Part shown: in pieces, positions 1 to 5,947 of the stretch | Layout: every line of letters starts with the position of its first letter | Numbering within the stretch: the stretch's first letter is position 1 | DNA from: CAZPCZ01 sp964585225 | Lineage (GTDB): Bacteria; Patescibacteriota; Patescibacteriia; JACPHY01 | Assembly (NCBI GenBank): GCA_964585225.1 | Contig: CAZPCZ010000020.1 | Coordinates: 1-19,329, forward strand | Direction: 5' to 3' | Length of the DNA: 19,329 nucleotides | Program-made: the position numbers and the translations under genes | Notes under the pieces: generated by a model | What the model was told of the DNA's origin: nothing | The model's database searches: none | What the model saw: the letters and a program-made list of their open reading frames with translations, nothing else

Positions 1-3
1 CAA

Positions 4-38
4 GACAAAACGCGCCCCACATGAGGTGGGACGCGCTT
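4..38 (-). terminator. Intrinsic terminator downstream of tRNA-Asp
   Basis: On the minus strand, directly after the tRNA, a 10-bp stem (GCGCGTCCCAC-like arm at 26-35 pairing with 11-20) closes a short loop and is followed by a run of four T (7-10, read as TTTT on the minus strand). This is the form of a rho-independent terminator and fits the end of a single-gene tRNA transcript. Confidence 0.75.
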
Positions 39-40
39 TG

Positions 41-115
41 CGGGCCGGACGGGATTTGAACCCGCGACCTTCCGCGTGACAGGCGGACGCTCTAACCGGG
101 CTGAGCTACCGGCCC
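41..115 (-). tRNA. tRNA-Asp (anticodon GTC)
   Basis: Read on the minus strand the segment folds as a complete cloverleaf of 75 nt. The acceptor stem is GGGCCGG/CCGGCCC, the D arm is GCTC/GAGC, the anticodon stem is TCCGC/GCGGA with loop CTGTCAC, and the T arm is GCGGG-TTCAAAT-CCCGT. The anticodon GTC reads Asp codons, and the discriminator base is G, the usual base for tRNA-Asp. The 3' CCA is not encoded (the sequence continues CAAA), so CCA-adding enzyme is needed. A terminator follows at once. Confidence 0.96.
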
Positions 116-208
116 ACAGGAGACATCGTAACGAACCGTCCATTATTGTCCAGTTGGAACCATACGCGGCGGGAGGATGTTCGGATGCTCCAGCAGACGG
201 GATCGGTT

Positions 209-246
209 GGTTCAAAACAACCTACGATCGTAGGTCATTTTGAACC
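209..246. repeat. Composite palindrome, copy 1 (3' end of the PaaX/Cas2-like gene)
   Basis: A 38-bp two-level palindrome. The outer arms GGTTCAAAA (209-217) and TTTTGAACC (238-246) are perfect inverted repeats, and the centre CTACGATCGTAG (222-233) is itself a perfect 12-bp palindrome. Each arm is separated from the centre by 4 bp. It overlaps the stop codon of the minus-strand PaaX-like gene (235-237). An equal structure lies upstream of the same gene at 1096-1133. It may be an operator or an element boundary; the sequence does not decide between them. Confidence 0.85.
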
Positions 247-1047
247 ACCGGGGAGATGACTGAGGACTGGGCCGAACCTCCGTTCGAACATGCGGAGCGC
301 AGCGAATCCATACCAGGGAGCGGGGAGGAGATCTCGAGGGAGCTGCGGGTCATCACGGAGCGTTGCGAGGAATGTACTCATGGTCATGAGGCCGCCAGCG
401 TTCGGTTTGAGTCCCTGGAACATCGTGACACACTCCCGGTACCGCGCATTGAGCGCATCGAGGGGCCAGACCGTTGCGGCGAGTTCCTTCGACTCTGTAC
501 TCCCGAGTCGTTCCGTTGCGCCGAAGATGATCGATCGGGATGTCCGTGGCACCGAGAGCGCCGTACGGACATCACCGAGGACGTCACGCGGGGAGAGCCA
601 CAAACTCCTATGAAGCATACCGAACCCGAGGCGCTGGAGCACCGACCGGAGCTGATCACGCACAATCCGATCCCATTCCGGAACATCGAAGCTCACCAGG
701 TGCCAGTGGTGATCCCATCGTTCATGCCAGCGGACCGATGGGATGAGCCCCGCGAGCCGTCGCTGCCCTTCACGGGTTGGTTTGAGGTCGCGGCCGATCC
801 ACCCTTTCGCGCGGAGGCGCTTCCACCACGTGCGGACCGTCTCACCGTTGAATGCGTCGAGGATGGCGTGCGCCTCTCGCTCTGCTCGCCGCAATCCACG
901 AGGGGAACGCTCGTTGAGCCCGGCGAACGTCAGGAGGCAGGTGAGGAGGAGCGCTGTATCGAGCGTGCAGTCGAAGCACGCTGTCCCGAAGCGTCGAAAG
1001 AGTTCTTTCGCCTCCTCTCGAGTAAAGAGAGGTGCATCGTCTCCCAT
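235..1047 (-). CDS. PaaX-like transcriptional regulator with Cas2-like domain
   Basis: A 270-aa protein resembling the PaaX family: an N-terminal winged-helix region (about 28-100, including the wing-like LKPTREGQRRL) followed by a ferredoxin-like, Cas2-type domain (about 111-180). The latter carries the signature WHLVSFDVPEWDR, then GFGMLHRSLWLSP, as in PaaX/Cas2-like proteins, where the pattern is W-x-L-x-x-F-D-[IV]-P-E and later a S-x-W-[IV]-S-P. PaaX of Enterobacteria represses phenylacetate catabolism; no such pathway genes are seen here, so only the fold is claimed. There is no CRISPR array, cas1 or other cas gene in the window. The start ATG at 1047 has no SD, and a TAACGT -10-like box ends 7 bp before it, suggesting a leaderless mRNA. 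Composite palindromes sit upstream and across the stop codon, a layout fitting autoregulation. Family assignment is fairly sure; target genes are unknown. Confidence 0.8.
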   Translation of the reverse strand: MGDDAPLFTREEAKELFRRFGTACFDCTLDTALLLTCLLTFAGLNERSPRGLRRAEREAHAILDAFNGETVRTWWKRLRAKGWIGRDLKPTREGQRRLAGLIPSVRWHERWDHHWHLVSFDVPEWDRIVRDQLRSVLQRLGFGMLHRSLWLSPRDVLGDVRTALSVPRTSRSIIFGATERLGSTESKELAATVWPLDALNARYRECVTMFQGLKPNAGGLMTMSTFLATLRDDPQLPRDLLPAPWYGFAALRMFERRFGPVLSHLPGGSK

Positions 1048-1053
1048 AGGTGC

Positions 1054-1059
1054 ACGTTA
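1054..1059 (-). promoter_or_regulatory. Putative -10 box of a leaderless PaaX-like transcript
   Basis: On the minus strand TAACGT lies 6 bp upstream of the ATG at 1047, so transcription would begin at or next to the start codon. No good -35 is visible at 16-18 bp. The upstream copy of the composite palindrome (1094-1135) lies about 35-76 bp upstream of this box, where an activator or a looping repressor could act. Inferred from box position only. Confidence 0.35.
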
Positions 1060-1093
1060 CGCTGATTCCAGGCCCCAAAAAGGGGAGAGGCGG

Positions 1094-1135
1094 CTGGTTC
1101 AAATCGTACTACGATCGTAGCCAGATTTGAACCAG
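1094..1135. repeat. Composite palindrome, copy 2 (upstream of the PaaX/Cas2-like gene)
   Basis: Same architecture as the copy at 209-246: outer arms GGTTCAAAT (1096-1104) and ATTTGAACC (1125-1133), 4-bp spacers, and an identical centre CTACGATCGTAG (1109-1120). Here the outer arms extend by two more pairs to 11 bp (CT at 1094-1095, AG at 1134-1135). The conserved geometry (9-4-12-4-9) with differing spacers is what a bound protein, rather than chance, would preserve. It lies 47 bp upstream of the PaaX-like start codon. Confidence 0.85.
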
Positions 1136-1181
1136 GGTGGTGTGGAGGAGATTGGGGAACGAGTTTGGGTGAGGGCGGGAT

Positions 1182-1235
1182 GTGGAGAAGGCGGGATGGG
1201 GGGAGACCGATCGAACGTGGAGAAGGCGGGATGGG
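1182..1235. repeat. 19-bp direct repeats in a purine-rich non-coding stretch
   Basis: GTGGAGAAGGCGGGATGGG occurs at 1182-1200 and again at 1217-1235, with a partial version of the word (GTGAGGGCGGGAT) just before, from about 1170. The gene-free stretch 1048-1371 otherwise holds only the composite palindrome copy 2 and, at its left end, the terminator of the Ig-like operon. I see no convincing ORF or RNA in it. Confidence 0.7.
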
Positions 1236-1330
1236 AGAGGAGGAGGCCTGAGAGTTTGTGCGGAAGCACACATACGCGTGTGTGACCGTTTACGTAGTGA
1301 TGGGCGCATCGAAAGAGTTCAGGTAGGGAT

Positions 1331-1359
1331 GGAAAGAGGCGGTCCCGGGGGACCGCCTC
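1331..1359 (-). terminator. Terminator of the Ig-like operon
   Basis: A perfect 10-bp stem, GAGGCGGTCC (1336-1345) with GGACCGCCTC (1350-1359), and a 4-nt loop, followed on the minus strand by TTTCC. It sits 12 bp beyond the stop codon of the 266-aa Ig-like gene. The stem AGGCGGTCC/GGACCGCCT and the trailing pyrimidines are almost the same as in the terminator at 18429-18456, 17 kb away. Confidence 0.75.
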
Positions 1360-1371
1360 TCGTGTTCGTTG

Positions 1372-2172
1372 CTACTCCCGGCAGGCCGGGAGGTCGGGGT
1401 CGCTCTCGCAGATCGGGGGCTTGCCGCCCGGCGTGAGCGCCCCGTACCGCTGCGCGATGGCCCGCGCGTTCGCGAGCGTCTCGAGTGCGACGATCCGTGG
1501 GTGCACCGCACGGTAGTACGAGCGATCGCCCTCGCGGGCGGCGCCCTCGTTGTGCGCCGAGTTCGCGGCGAGCCCGGACGTGATCTCCTCGCGGAGCTCG
1601 GCGGTCCTTGTCTCGATCGCCGCGTGCGCCGCCCGCGCATCGTCCCGCGCAGTCGTGTCGACGGTCGAGCCGCCGCCACCCTGGTGGATGACGACCGGCG
1701 TCGGCGAGGGCCTCCCGCCGCCGTCGCGGCCGAAGAGCCACAGCGCGCCGCCGACGACGATGGCCGCGATCGCGATGGCCGCGATCGGCCACATCGGAAC
1801 GCGGACCGGTTGCTCGCCACCACCGTTGATGATGAGCATGTCGTCGCCCATGGGAACCACCTCCGTGTCGGACGTCCCGGTGACCGTGAACTGCACCTTG
1901 TGGTGCCGGTCGCCGGGCGGCGCCTTCACGTGCACGATGTGGCGCCCGACTTCGTTGATGAGCGCGCGCACGGAAACGATCCCATGCGCGTCGGTTTCGA
2001 CCGCGGCGTACTGCGCTCCGTTGAAGAGCACCGCGCCGGGCGGGGTGACGGTGAACGTGACGGACTTCTTCGCGACGGGATTCTCGTCGTCGTCCGTCAG
2101 GCGCACCGCCAACTCCTGGATCGCGCCCGGTCGGGCGCGCACTTCCTCCGCGCTGATTCTCTCGAGCGGCAT
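1372..2172 (-). CDS. Membrane-anchored Ig-like (Big_1-type) domain protein
   Basis: 266 aa. Residues 1-105 look like one bacterial Ig-like domain of the Big_1/invasin type: alternating beta strands with the characteristic central KKSVTFTVTPPGAVLFNG and TDAHGIVSVRAL stretches. A glycine-rich linker precedes one strong transmembrane segment (about 127-147). The distal part (150-266) has a Gly/Ser/Thr-rich linker, an Ala/Glu-rich helix (about 172-205) and a C-terminal tail with two cysteines (C255, C264). There is no N-terminal signal peptide, so topology is open; the Ig-like domain could be exported with the internal helix as signal anchor, or could be cytoplasmic. The SD GGAGG lies 4 nt before the ATG. 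It is the last gene of a three-gene operon, 18 bp after the next Ig-like gene, and ends at a strong terminator. Function unknown; a role at the envelope is inferred. Confidence 0.75.
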   Translation of the reverse strand: MPLERISAEEVRARPGAIQELAVRLTDDDENPVAKKSVTFTVTPPGAVLFNGAQYAAVETDAHGIVSVRALINEVGRHIVHVKAPPGDRHHKVQFTVTGTSDTEVVPMGDDMLIINGGGEQPVRVPMWPIAAIAIAAIVVGGALWLFGRDGGGRPSPTPVVIHQGGGGSTVDTTARDDARAAHAAIETRTAELREEITSGLAANSAHNEGAAREGDRSYYRAVHPRIVALETLANARAIAQRYGALTPGGKPPICESDPDLPACRE

Positions 2173-2190
2173 GGATCCTCCGTGTGGCGC

Positions 2191-2640
2191 CTAGCGCCGG
2201 TTGAGGTTGAGGACGACGATACGACCCGGCCGCGGAGCCGGCGCTGCCTGCGCGTGCTGGCACTGCGGCGTCTGGAGGACGACCATGTCGCCACCCGGCG
2301 TTCGCGCGATCGCCCCGCCGGCACCCGTCGACACGACGCCGGTGTCCTTCGCCTTCAGAGTGACGGTCTCGATGTCGGTCCCGCACTTGATCTCGATCTC
2401 GAGGTCGCCGGTCTTCAGCGCGGTGACGTCGAACTCGGCGACGCCCTTCCCGTTCGTCTTGAACGTCCCGTACGGGCGGCCGTCCTCCCCGATCGCGACG
2501 GCGTCGGGGTCGCCGGCCTTCACGCGGACCTCGGCCTTCTTCAACAGATTCCCGGACCCGTCCGTCACCTCCACGGCCACCGTGAGCAGCTGGCCCACGG
2601 CGACGTTGCGTTCCTCTCCGGTCAGGATCTCGATCGGCAT
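2191..2640 (-). CDS. Small Ig-like (Big_1-type) domain protein
   Basis: 149 aa from the ATG at 2640 (MPIEIL...), chosen because GGAGG lies 8 nt upstream of it; an earlier in-frame ATG at 2655 overlaps that SD and is unlikely. Residues 5-105 form a Big_1-like beta sandwich: VGQLLTVAVEVTDGSGN, then KKAEVRVKAGDPDAV, then TNGKGVAEFDVTALK, then a strand EIEIKCGTDIETVTLKAK. The order matches the N-terminal domain of the neighbouring 266-aa protein, so the two are probably paralogues. The remaining 45 residues are Gly/Ala/Pro-rich and end in a basic IVVLNLNRR. There is no signal peptide or transmembrane segment. It is the middle gene of the operon, 25 bp after the disordered-protein gene and 18 bp before the membrane-anchored gene. 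Confidence 0.75.
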   Translation of the reverse strand: MPIEILTGEERNVAVGQLLTVAVEVTDGSGNLLKKAEVRVKAGDPDAVAIGEDGRPYGTFKTNGKGVAEFDVTALKTGDLEIEIKCGTDIETVTLKAKDTGVVSTGAGGAIARTPGGDMVVLQTPQCQHAQAAPAPRPGRIVVLNLNRR

Positions 2641-2665
2641 GTTGATATCCTCCATTGGTTCGTGT

Positions 2666-3214
2666 TCAGGGTTGGGGTTTCCGAGCGTCTCGAACCATGT
2701 TCGCGACGCGTACCATGCTGACCTGCTTCACGCCTGTCGGCGCCGCCACCACCCTTCTCCGGTACCCACCGGCGGCGGAAGCGACGCTCGGCACCGACTG
2801 TCGTGACGTTGACGGTGATGGCGTCGGCGTTCCGTCGCCCGGCACCGTGAGCTGCGGCGTCGGCACGCCCGGTGGGGGCGTGACGGTGCCGCCGGCCGGT
2901 GCCGCTGCGGGAGCGCCCGGTGCCGCCGCAGGGCGCGGTTGCATCCCTTCGATCGGCGGAACCAGGATCTTCGGGGCCGCTGGCATCGCTGCAGGCTGCT
3001 CGGCCGCCGGTGGCGGCTGTGCAGGCGTGACGGCCGGCCTCGTCGATGCGTCGTCGCGATCGTCCTCCTCCTCCTCCTCTTCCCTTTGGAGGAGCCGAGC
3101 GAACGCGTCTCCAGAGAGTCCTCCCGCGGGAGCTCCTTCTCCTTCGTCCTCTCCCTCCGTCTCTTCGTCGACGGGGTCGGGAGGAGGGTCGGACCCTTTC
3201 TTTTTCCTTGCCAT
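2666..3214 (-). CDS. Proline/acid-rich disordered protein, first gene of the Ig-like operon
   Basis: 182 aa. A basic start (MARKKKG) leads into an acidic stretch (DEETEGEDEGEG), a short possible helix (GLSGDAFARLLQREEEEEED), then about 100 residues of Pro/Ala/Thr-rich low complexity. The tail is basic (GGYRRRVVAAPTGVKQVSMVRVANMVRDARK). No family, signal peptide or transmembrane segment is recognised. The SD GAGGAGG sits 4 nt before the ATG. A promoter on the same strand (3392-3420) lies about 180 bp upstream. The charged ends flanking a flexible middle suggest a linker or scaffold, but that is inference. The strict open frame and strong SD support a real gene. Confidence 0.7.
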   Translation of the reverse strand: MARKKKGSDPPPDPVDEETEGEDEGEGAPAGGLSGDAFARLLQREEEEEEDDRDDASTRPAVTPAQPPPAAEQPAAMPAAPKILVPPIEGMQPRPAAAPGAPAAAPAGGTVTPPPGVPTPQLTVPGDGTPTPSPSTSRQSVPSVASAAGGYRRRVVAAPTGVKQVSMVRVANMVRDARKPQP

Positions 3215-3391
3215 GCGTCCTCCTCGCTCCCGTCGTGGGAGCAGGTTTGGTTTCGAGTTCAGTTGTGAACTTGCGGTCGTTGCCGGTCCAGCAGCGTCTC
3301 ACCTCTTGGGACTGGACGCGAGGAGGAGCGCATCCACCCCTGACGTAAGACGCTGTCGGGACGGCATCTGAGTATTGAGATGGGTCTGCTT

Positions 3392-3420
3392 AGCGTAGCA
3401 GAATTACGGAGATTCGTCAA
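3392..3420 (-). promoter_or_regulatory. Sigma-70-type promoter of the Ig-like operon
   Basis: On the minus strand TTGACG (3420-3415), a 17-bp spacer and TACGCT (3397-3392). It lies in the AT-richer part of a 408-bp gene-free region (3215-3622) that separates the Ig-like operon from the transglycosylase. The 5' leader of about 170 nt has no clear structure that I can see. The divergent promoter at 3541-3569 has the same two hexamers and the same spacing. Confidence 0.6.
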
Positions 3421-3540
3421 GGCAACCAAATTCTTGCCGCATGGAGTTGGGGTAAATATTGACCAAATATAGCTCTCTAGAGACATTTTCCATGATGCCA
3501 ATATCCTGTCAAGTCCCACTGACATGATGGATGGACTCTA

Positions 3541-3569
3541 TTGACGGCGGATGAACCATGCCGTACGCT
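3541..3569 (+). promoter_or_regulatory. Sigma-70-type promoter of the transglycosylase gene
   Basis: TTGACG (3541-3546), a 17-bp spacer and TACGCT (3564-3569), identical in hexamers and spacing to the divergent promoter at 3420-3392. The transcript would start near 3576, giving a leader of about 47 nt with the SD GGAG at 3613-3616. This rules out the longer reading that begins at 3551, inside the promoter. Confidence 0.65.
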
Positions 3570-3622
3570 GCCGACAGTCGCCCTTTGCGACAATGTGCGA
3601 AAAAAGAAGGAAGGAGATGGCC

Positions 3623-5230
3623 ATGCACCGCACTCGGAACGCACTTTCCCGTGCCGGCGCGTGGATCGCCGGCGAGCCAGGGGCCGAGTTCTTCGGCAAG
3701 TTCCTCACCGCGCCGCTCATCGCCGTGATCATCGCGATCATCCTCGCGATCGTCTACGTCGGCGCGATGCACGCCATCGCGGACATCCGTGCCGAGGACG
3801 TCGGCATGCGGCTTCGCGCGATCGTCATCCTCGTCATCGGCATCGTCGCGTTCGCCGCGGCGGTCGCGGTGGTGCCACCACTCATCCGATCGCTCTGGGA
3901 GCAGGTCGGCTGGTGGACGAACGTGTTCCGTTTCCTCGCGCTCACCGTCATCGTCTTCGCGGTGTGGGTTGCCGCGCCGCTCGTGCTGCCGCAGCTCCCG
4001 GGCGGTCGGTGGTTCACGTGGCTCGAGCGGCCCGAGTCGGAGGCCGTCGAGGGTGAACCGGTCGGGCTCGTTCCGCCACCACCGCACGCGCTCCCGTCGG
4101 ACATTGCGGCGATTCGTCGCGAGGCGATCCTGGAGCGGTACTGGCGGTTCCTCGCGAAGTACGGTGATGAGGGGCTCCGGCGTCGATACGAACGCGTGAA
4201 GCAGTGGCGTTCGATCGTTGAGGAGTACGCGGCGGCAGCCGAGCTCGATCGTACGAAGGTCGAGGCCGTCATGATGACGGAATCCGCCGGGCAGCCGGAG
4301 ATCACGAGCCGCGCGAACGCACGCGGGCTCATGCAAGTCATGGACGAGGGTGCGCTCCACCGAGCCGAGTTGTGCGACACCACGAACCCCAAGGTCGACA
4401 GCTACGACCCGGAAAAGAGCATCTGCGTTGGCACCGACGAACTCCGGTCGCTCGCGAACGTGAAGTACCGTGGGGATTGGGAGAACGTACTCGCGGCGTA
4501 CAACTGGGGTGTCGGGCACCTCGAGCGGGCGTTCGATCGACTCCAACGCCACTGGCCAGACGACCGGCGATCGTTCTGGGTGCTGCGGGAGAAGGTTGAC
4601 CCGAAGAGCGGCGATCGACTCCTTCCTCCCGATGAGACGCGCTCCTACGTTCCATCGGTGCTCGCGTGGGAGTACATCATCCGGTACATGGACGCGCACG
4701 ATGGGACGCCACCGCCGCACGATGGCAACCGCGAGCCCCCACTCCTCGCTGGGCGCGGGCGGACGCCCACGGCAGCAGAGCAGGATGAGCGGTTTGAGGA
4801 GTCGTCGTCTTCCAGCTCTCAACGAGCGACTGATGACGCTCGACTGACGACTTCTCGCGTGTGGTATGCCGCGCGGGCGGGCGACAGCTTCAGCGGCGTG
4901 GTACGCGAGATCTTCAAGGAAGATCCGTACGCCATCGTGGAGCTCAATCCGGATCTCCTCGCCACGGGACTCACCGTGTCCCCGGGGACCGTCATCCGGC
5001 TCCCGGAGGAACGCTACGCGTTCTACCGAGCGAGTGGATCGGAGTCCTACCACGACATCGCAGTTCGTCATGGTATGACGACCGCAGAGCTCCTCTCCTG
5101 GGCCGGTCGGTGGACCGCTGCCGATGTGTGGGCCGCGAGCCGCCGCGATTGTCCGCTCGAGGGCTGCGACGACGAACTCGCACTCGCAAGCGCCGGCGAG
5201 CAACTCCTGGTGAGGAAGAAGACGAACTAG
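3623..5230 (+). CDS. Membrane-anchored lytic transglycosylase (SLT) with C-terminal LysM-like repeats
   Basis: 535 aa from the ATG at 3623, which has GGAG 6 nt upstream. Three hydrophobic segments (about 28-48, 64-85, 102-122) anchor the protein. An SLT/lysozyme-like domain follows (about 190-330): the catalytic Glu is probably E220 in MMTESAGQPEI, followed by the family motif ANARGLMQVMDEGA and later AYNWG (292-296). Such enzymes cleave peptidoglycan between MurNAc and GlcNAc to leave 1,6-anhydroMurNAc. After a Ser-rich linker (about 380-410) come two LysM-like stretches, VWYAARAGDSFSGVVREIF...VSPGTVIRLP (from 413) and YHDIAVRHGMTTAELLSWAGR, likely wall-binding. It is a single-gene unit with its own promoter and terminator, divergent from the Ig-like operon. 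Three membrane helices ahead of an SLT domain are unusual and suggest a fixed machine component, such as a secretion or pilus gate, but that is inference. Confidence 0.88.
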   Translation: MHRTRNALSRAGAWIAGEPGAEFFGKFLTAPLIAVIIAIILAIVYVGAMHAIADIRAEDVGMRLRAIVILVIGIVAFAAAVAVVPPLIRSLWEQVGWWTNVFRFLALTVIVFAVWVAAPLVLPQLPGGRWFTWLERPESEAVEGEPVGLVPPPPHALPSDIAAIRREAILERYWRFLAKYGDEGLRRRYERVKQWRSIVEEYAAAAELDRTKVEAVMMTESAGQPEITSRANARGLMQVMDEGALHRAELCDTTNPKVDSYDPEKSICVGTDELRSLANVKYRGDWENVLAAYNWGVGHLERAFDRLQRHWPDDRRSFWVLREKVDPKSGDRLLPPDETRSYVPSVLAWEYIIRYMDAHDGTPPPHDGNREPPLLAGRGRTPTAAEQDERFEESSSSSSQRATDDARLTTSRVWYAARAGDSFSGVVREIFKEDPYAIVELNPDLLATGLTVSPGTVIRLPEERYAFYRASGSESYHDIAVRHGMTTAELLSWAGRWTAADVWAASRRDCPLEGCDDELALASAGEQLLVRKKTN

Positions 5231-5236
5231 CGCAAG

Positions 5237-5272
5237 CGCCCCCCGTGACCCACGGGGGGCGTCTTCATTTTT
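5237..5272 (+). terminator. Terminator of the transglycosylase gene
   Basis: An 11-bp GC-only-but-two stem, CGCCCCCCGTG (5237-5247) with CACGGGGGGCG (5251-5261), a 3-nt loop, and the T-rich tail TCTTCATTTTT. Its T-tract runs into the -35 box of the next promoter (TTGACA at 5271). Confidence 0.9.
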
Positions 5273-5300
5273 GACAAACGCGCGTATTCTGCGCTATACT
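5271..5300 (+). promoter_or_regulatory. Strong sigma-70-type promoter for the DUF5663-like operon
   Basis: TTGACA (5271-5276, full consensus), an 18-bp spacer and TATACT (5295-5300, five of six). It is the best promoter in the window and directly abuts the upstream terminator. Transcription should start near 5307, where the 19-bp direct repeats begin. Confidence 0.8.
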
Positions 5301-5306
5301 CAAGAT

Positions 5307-5349
5307 ACTCAACTACTCCACCACTGAACTACTCAACTACTCCACCACT
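5307..5349 (+). repeat. 19-bp direct repeats ending next to a start codon
   Basis: ACTCAACTACTCCACCACT at 5307-5325 and again at 5331-5349, period 24. They fill the whole leader between the predicted transcription start and the ATG at 5350 and replace an SD. The word family ('CTACT', 'CCACT') returns on the minus strand ahead of rpmI (10014-10090), there too ending in CCACTATG. Confidence 0.8.
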
Positions 5350-5676
5350 ATGCCCGCCACCACCCGCGACCCGCTCGAACACTTCGCGTACGAGGTCCTC
5401 CGCGCCGCCGGGCTCGACGCGCTGCCGGAGGATGCGAAGGCCGAGTTCATCGTGAAGCTCCGCGACCAAGCGCAGCGCCGCATGGGCGCGATTGCCATGC
5501 AGCACCTCGACGAGCAGGGAACCGAGGCATTCAACGCGCTGGTGGGGCAGACGCCACCACCGGATCCCGCGGCGGTGCAGTCGTTCTTCACCGCGAAGAT
5601 TCCGGATTTCGAGGCGAAGATGCAGGAGGGACTCATGGCGTTCGCCGATGAATTCGTTGCGGCTGCGAAGAAGTGA
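5350..5676 (+). CDS. DUF5663-like small protein
   Basis: 108 aa, mainly helical: EHFAYEVLRAAGLDALPEDA, then KAEFIVKLRDQAQRRMGAIA, then a QHLDEQGTEAFNALV stretch and a C-terminal helical part. The pattern 'LLxxAGLDxLPEExKxExxxxLxxxxxxRxG' is as I recall from DUF5663, a family common in CPR bacteria and of unknown function; this is memory, not a search. It is soluble, with no signal peptide. The gene starts right after the direct repeats without any SD and heads a three-gene unit with the 58-aa and 1155-aa genes. CPR genomes often carry such small genes, and I infer no activity. Confidence 0.75.
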   Translation: MPATTRDPLEHFAYEVLRAAGLDALPEDAKAEFIVKLRDQAQRRMGAIAMQHLDEQGTEAFNALVGQTPPPDPAAVQSFFTAKIPDFEAKMQEGLMAFADEFVAAAKK

Positions 5677-5678
5677 AC

Positions 5679-5757
5679 TCACACGAATATGCGAATGGGC
5701 AGCGAATACACGAATTCGCGAATTCGCATATTCGGGGACATTCGTGTATTCGTGTGA
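5679..5757 (+). repeat. Interleaved inverted repeats (A-B-A'-B') between two small genes
   Basis: Four 13-nt words: A CGAATATGCGAAT (5684-5696), B CGAATACACGAAT (5703-5715), A' ATTCGCATATTCG (5722-5734) and B' ATTCGTGTATTCG (5740-5752). A is the exact complement of A' and B of B', in interleaved order, so both pairs together would make a pseudoknot-like form. In addition TCACACGAAT (5679-5688) pairs with ATTCGTGTGA (5748-5757), and the middle CGAATTCGCGAATTCG (5711-5726) is self-complementary. The structure fills the gap between the stop codon at 5676 and the ATG at 5760. Confidence 0.9.
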
Positions 5758-5759
5758 TT

Positions 5760-5936
5760 ATGGCTGAGGATCTCCGTGCCAAGCTCGAGGAGTTCCAGAA
5801 GTTTTTTGAACAGGTGAAGGGCGACCTCGGGAACCTCTCGAAGGAGCAGCAGGCGTTGCTCCGCGATGCGCTCAAACGCATCGAGGCGGATCAGATCGCG
5901 GCGATCCGTTCATCCATCGGACTCACCGATAAGTAG
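5760..5936 (+). CDS. 58-aa coiled-coil protein
   Basis: 58 aa from the ATG at 5760, an almost wholly helical sequence with heptad-like spacing (MAEDLRAKLEEFQKFFEQVK then LSKEQQALLRDALKRIEADQ). The reading extends upstream to 5673, but that part is made of the interleaved repeats and is not credible protein. The ATG follows the repeat structure by 2 nt and has no SD, so initiation depends on the structure, on coupling with the upstream gene, or on a downstream signal. Twelve nucleotides separate its stop from the next gene, with an AGAGG at the junction. Function unknown. Confidence 0.65.
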   Translation: MAEDLRAKLEEFQKFFEQVKGDLGNLSKEQQALLRDALKRIEADQIAAIRSSIGLTDK

Positions 5937-5947
5937 TAGAGGCCGCA

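Noticed and set aside
235..1047. Cas2-like domain as sign of a CRISPR-Cas locus
   Set aside because: No cas1, other cas gene or spacer array is present. PaaX proteins carry a Cas2-like fold, and the N-terminal winged helix identifies a regulator.
256..1065. Long plus-strand open frame of about 269 codons opposite the PaaX-like gene
   Set aside because: It is a GC-driven shadow of the minus-strand gene. It has no recognisable motif and an unnatural composition (rich in E, R, P and C), while the minus strand encodes a clear PaaX-like protein.
41..1135. Composite palindromes as att sites of an element integrated at the tRNA-Asp gene
   Set aside because: The palindromes are not adjacent to the tRNA 3' end (the usual site), there is no integrase, and no duplicated tRNA piece was found. 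The GGTTCAAAT arm does match the tRNA T-arm word, but this 9-nt word is generic to tRNAs, so I treat it as coincidence.
3259..3525. 88-codon minus-strand frame upstream of the Ig-like operon
   Set aside because: It covers the promoter at 3392-3420, has no SD and no resemblance to anything, so it is most likely chance.
3509..5203. 564-codon minus-strand open frame
   Set aside because: It lies antisense to the transglycosylase with catalytic motifs on the plus strand; the translated product is Arg/Asp-rich noise typical of such shadows.
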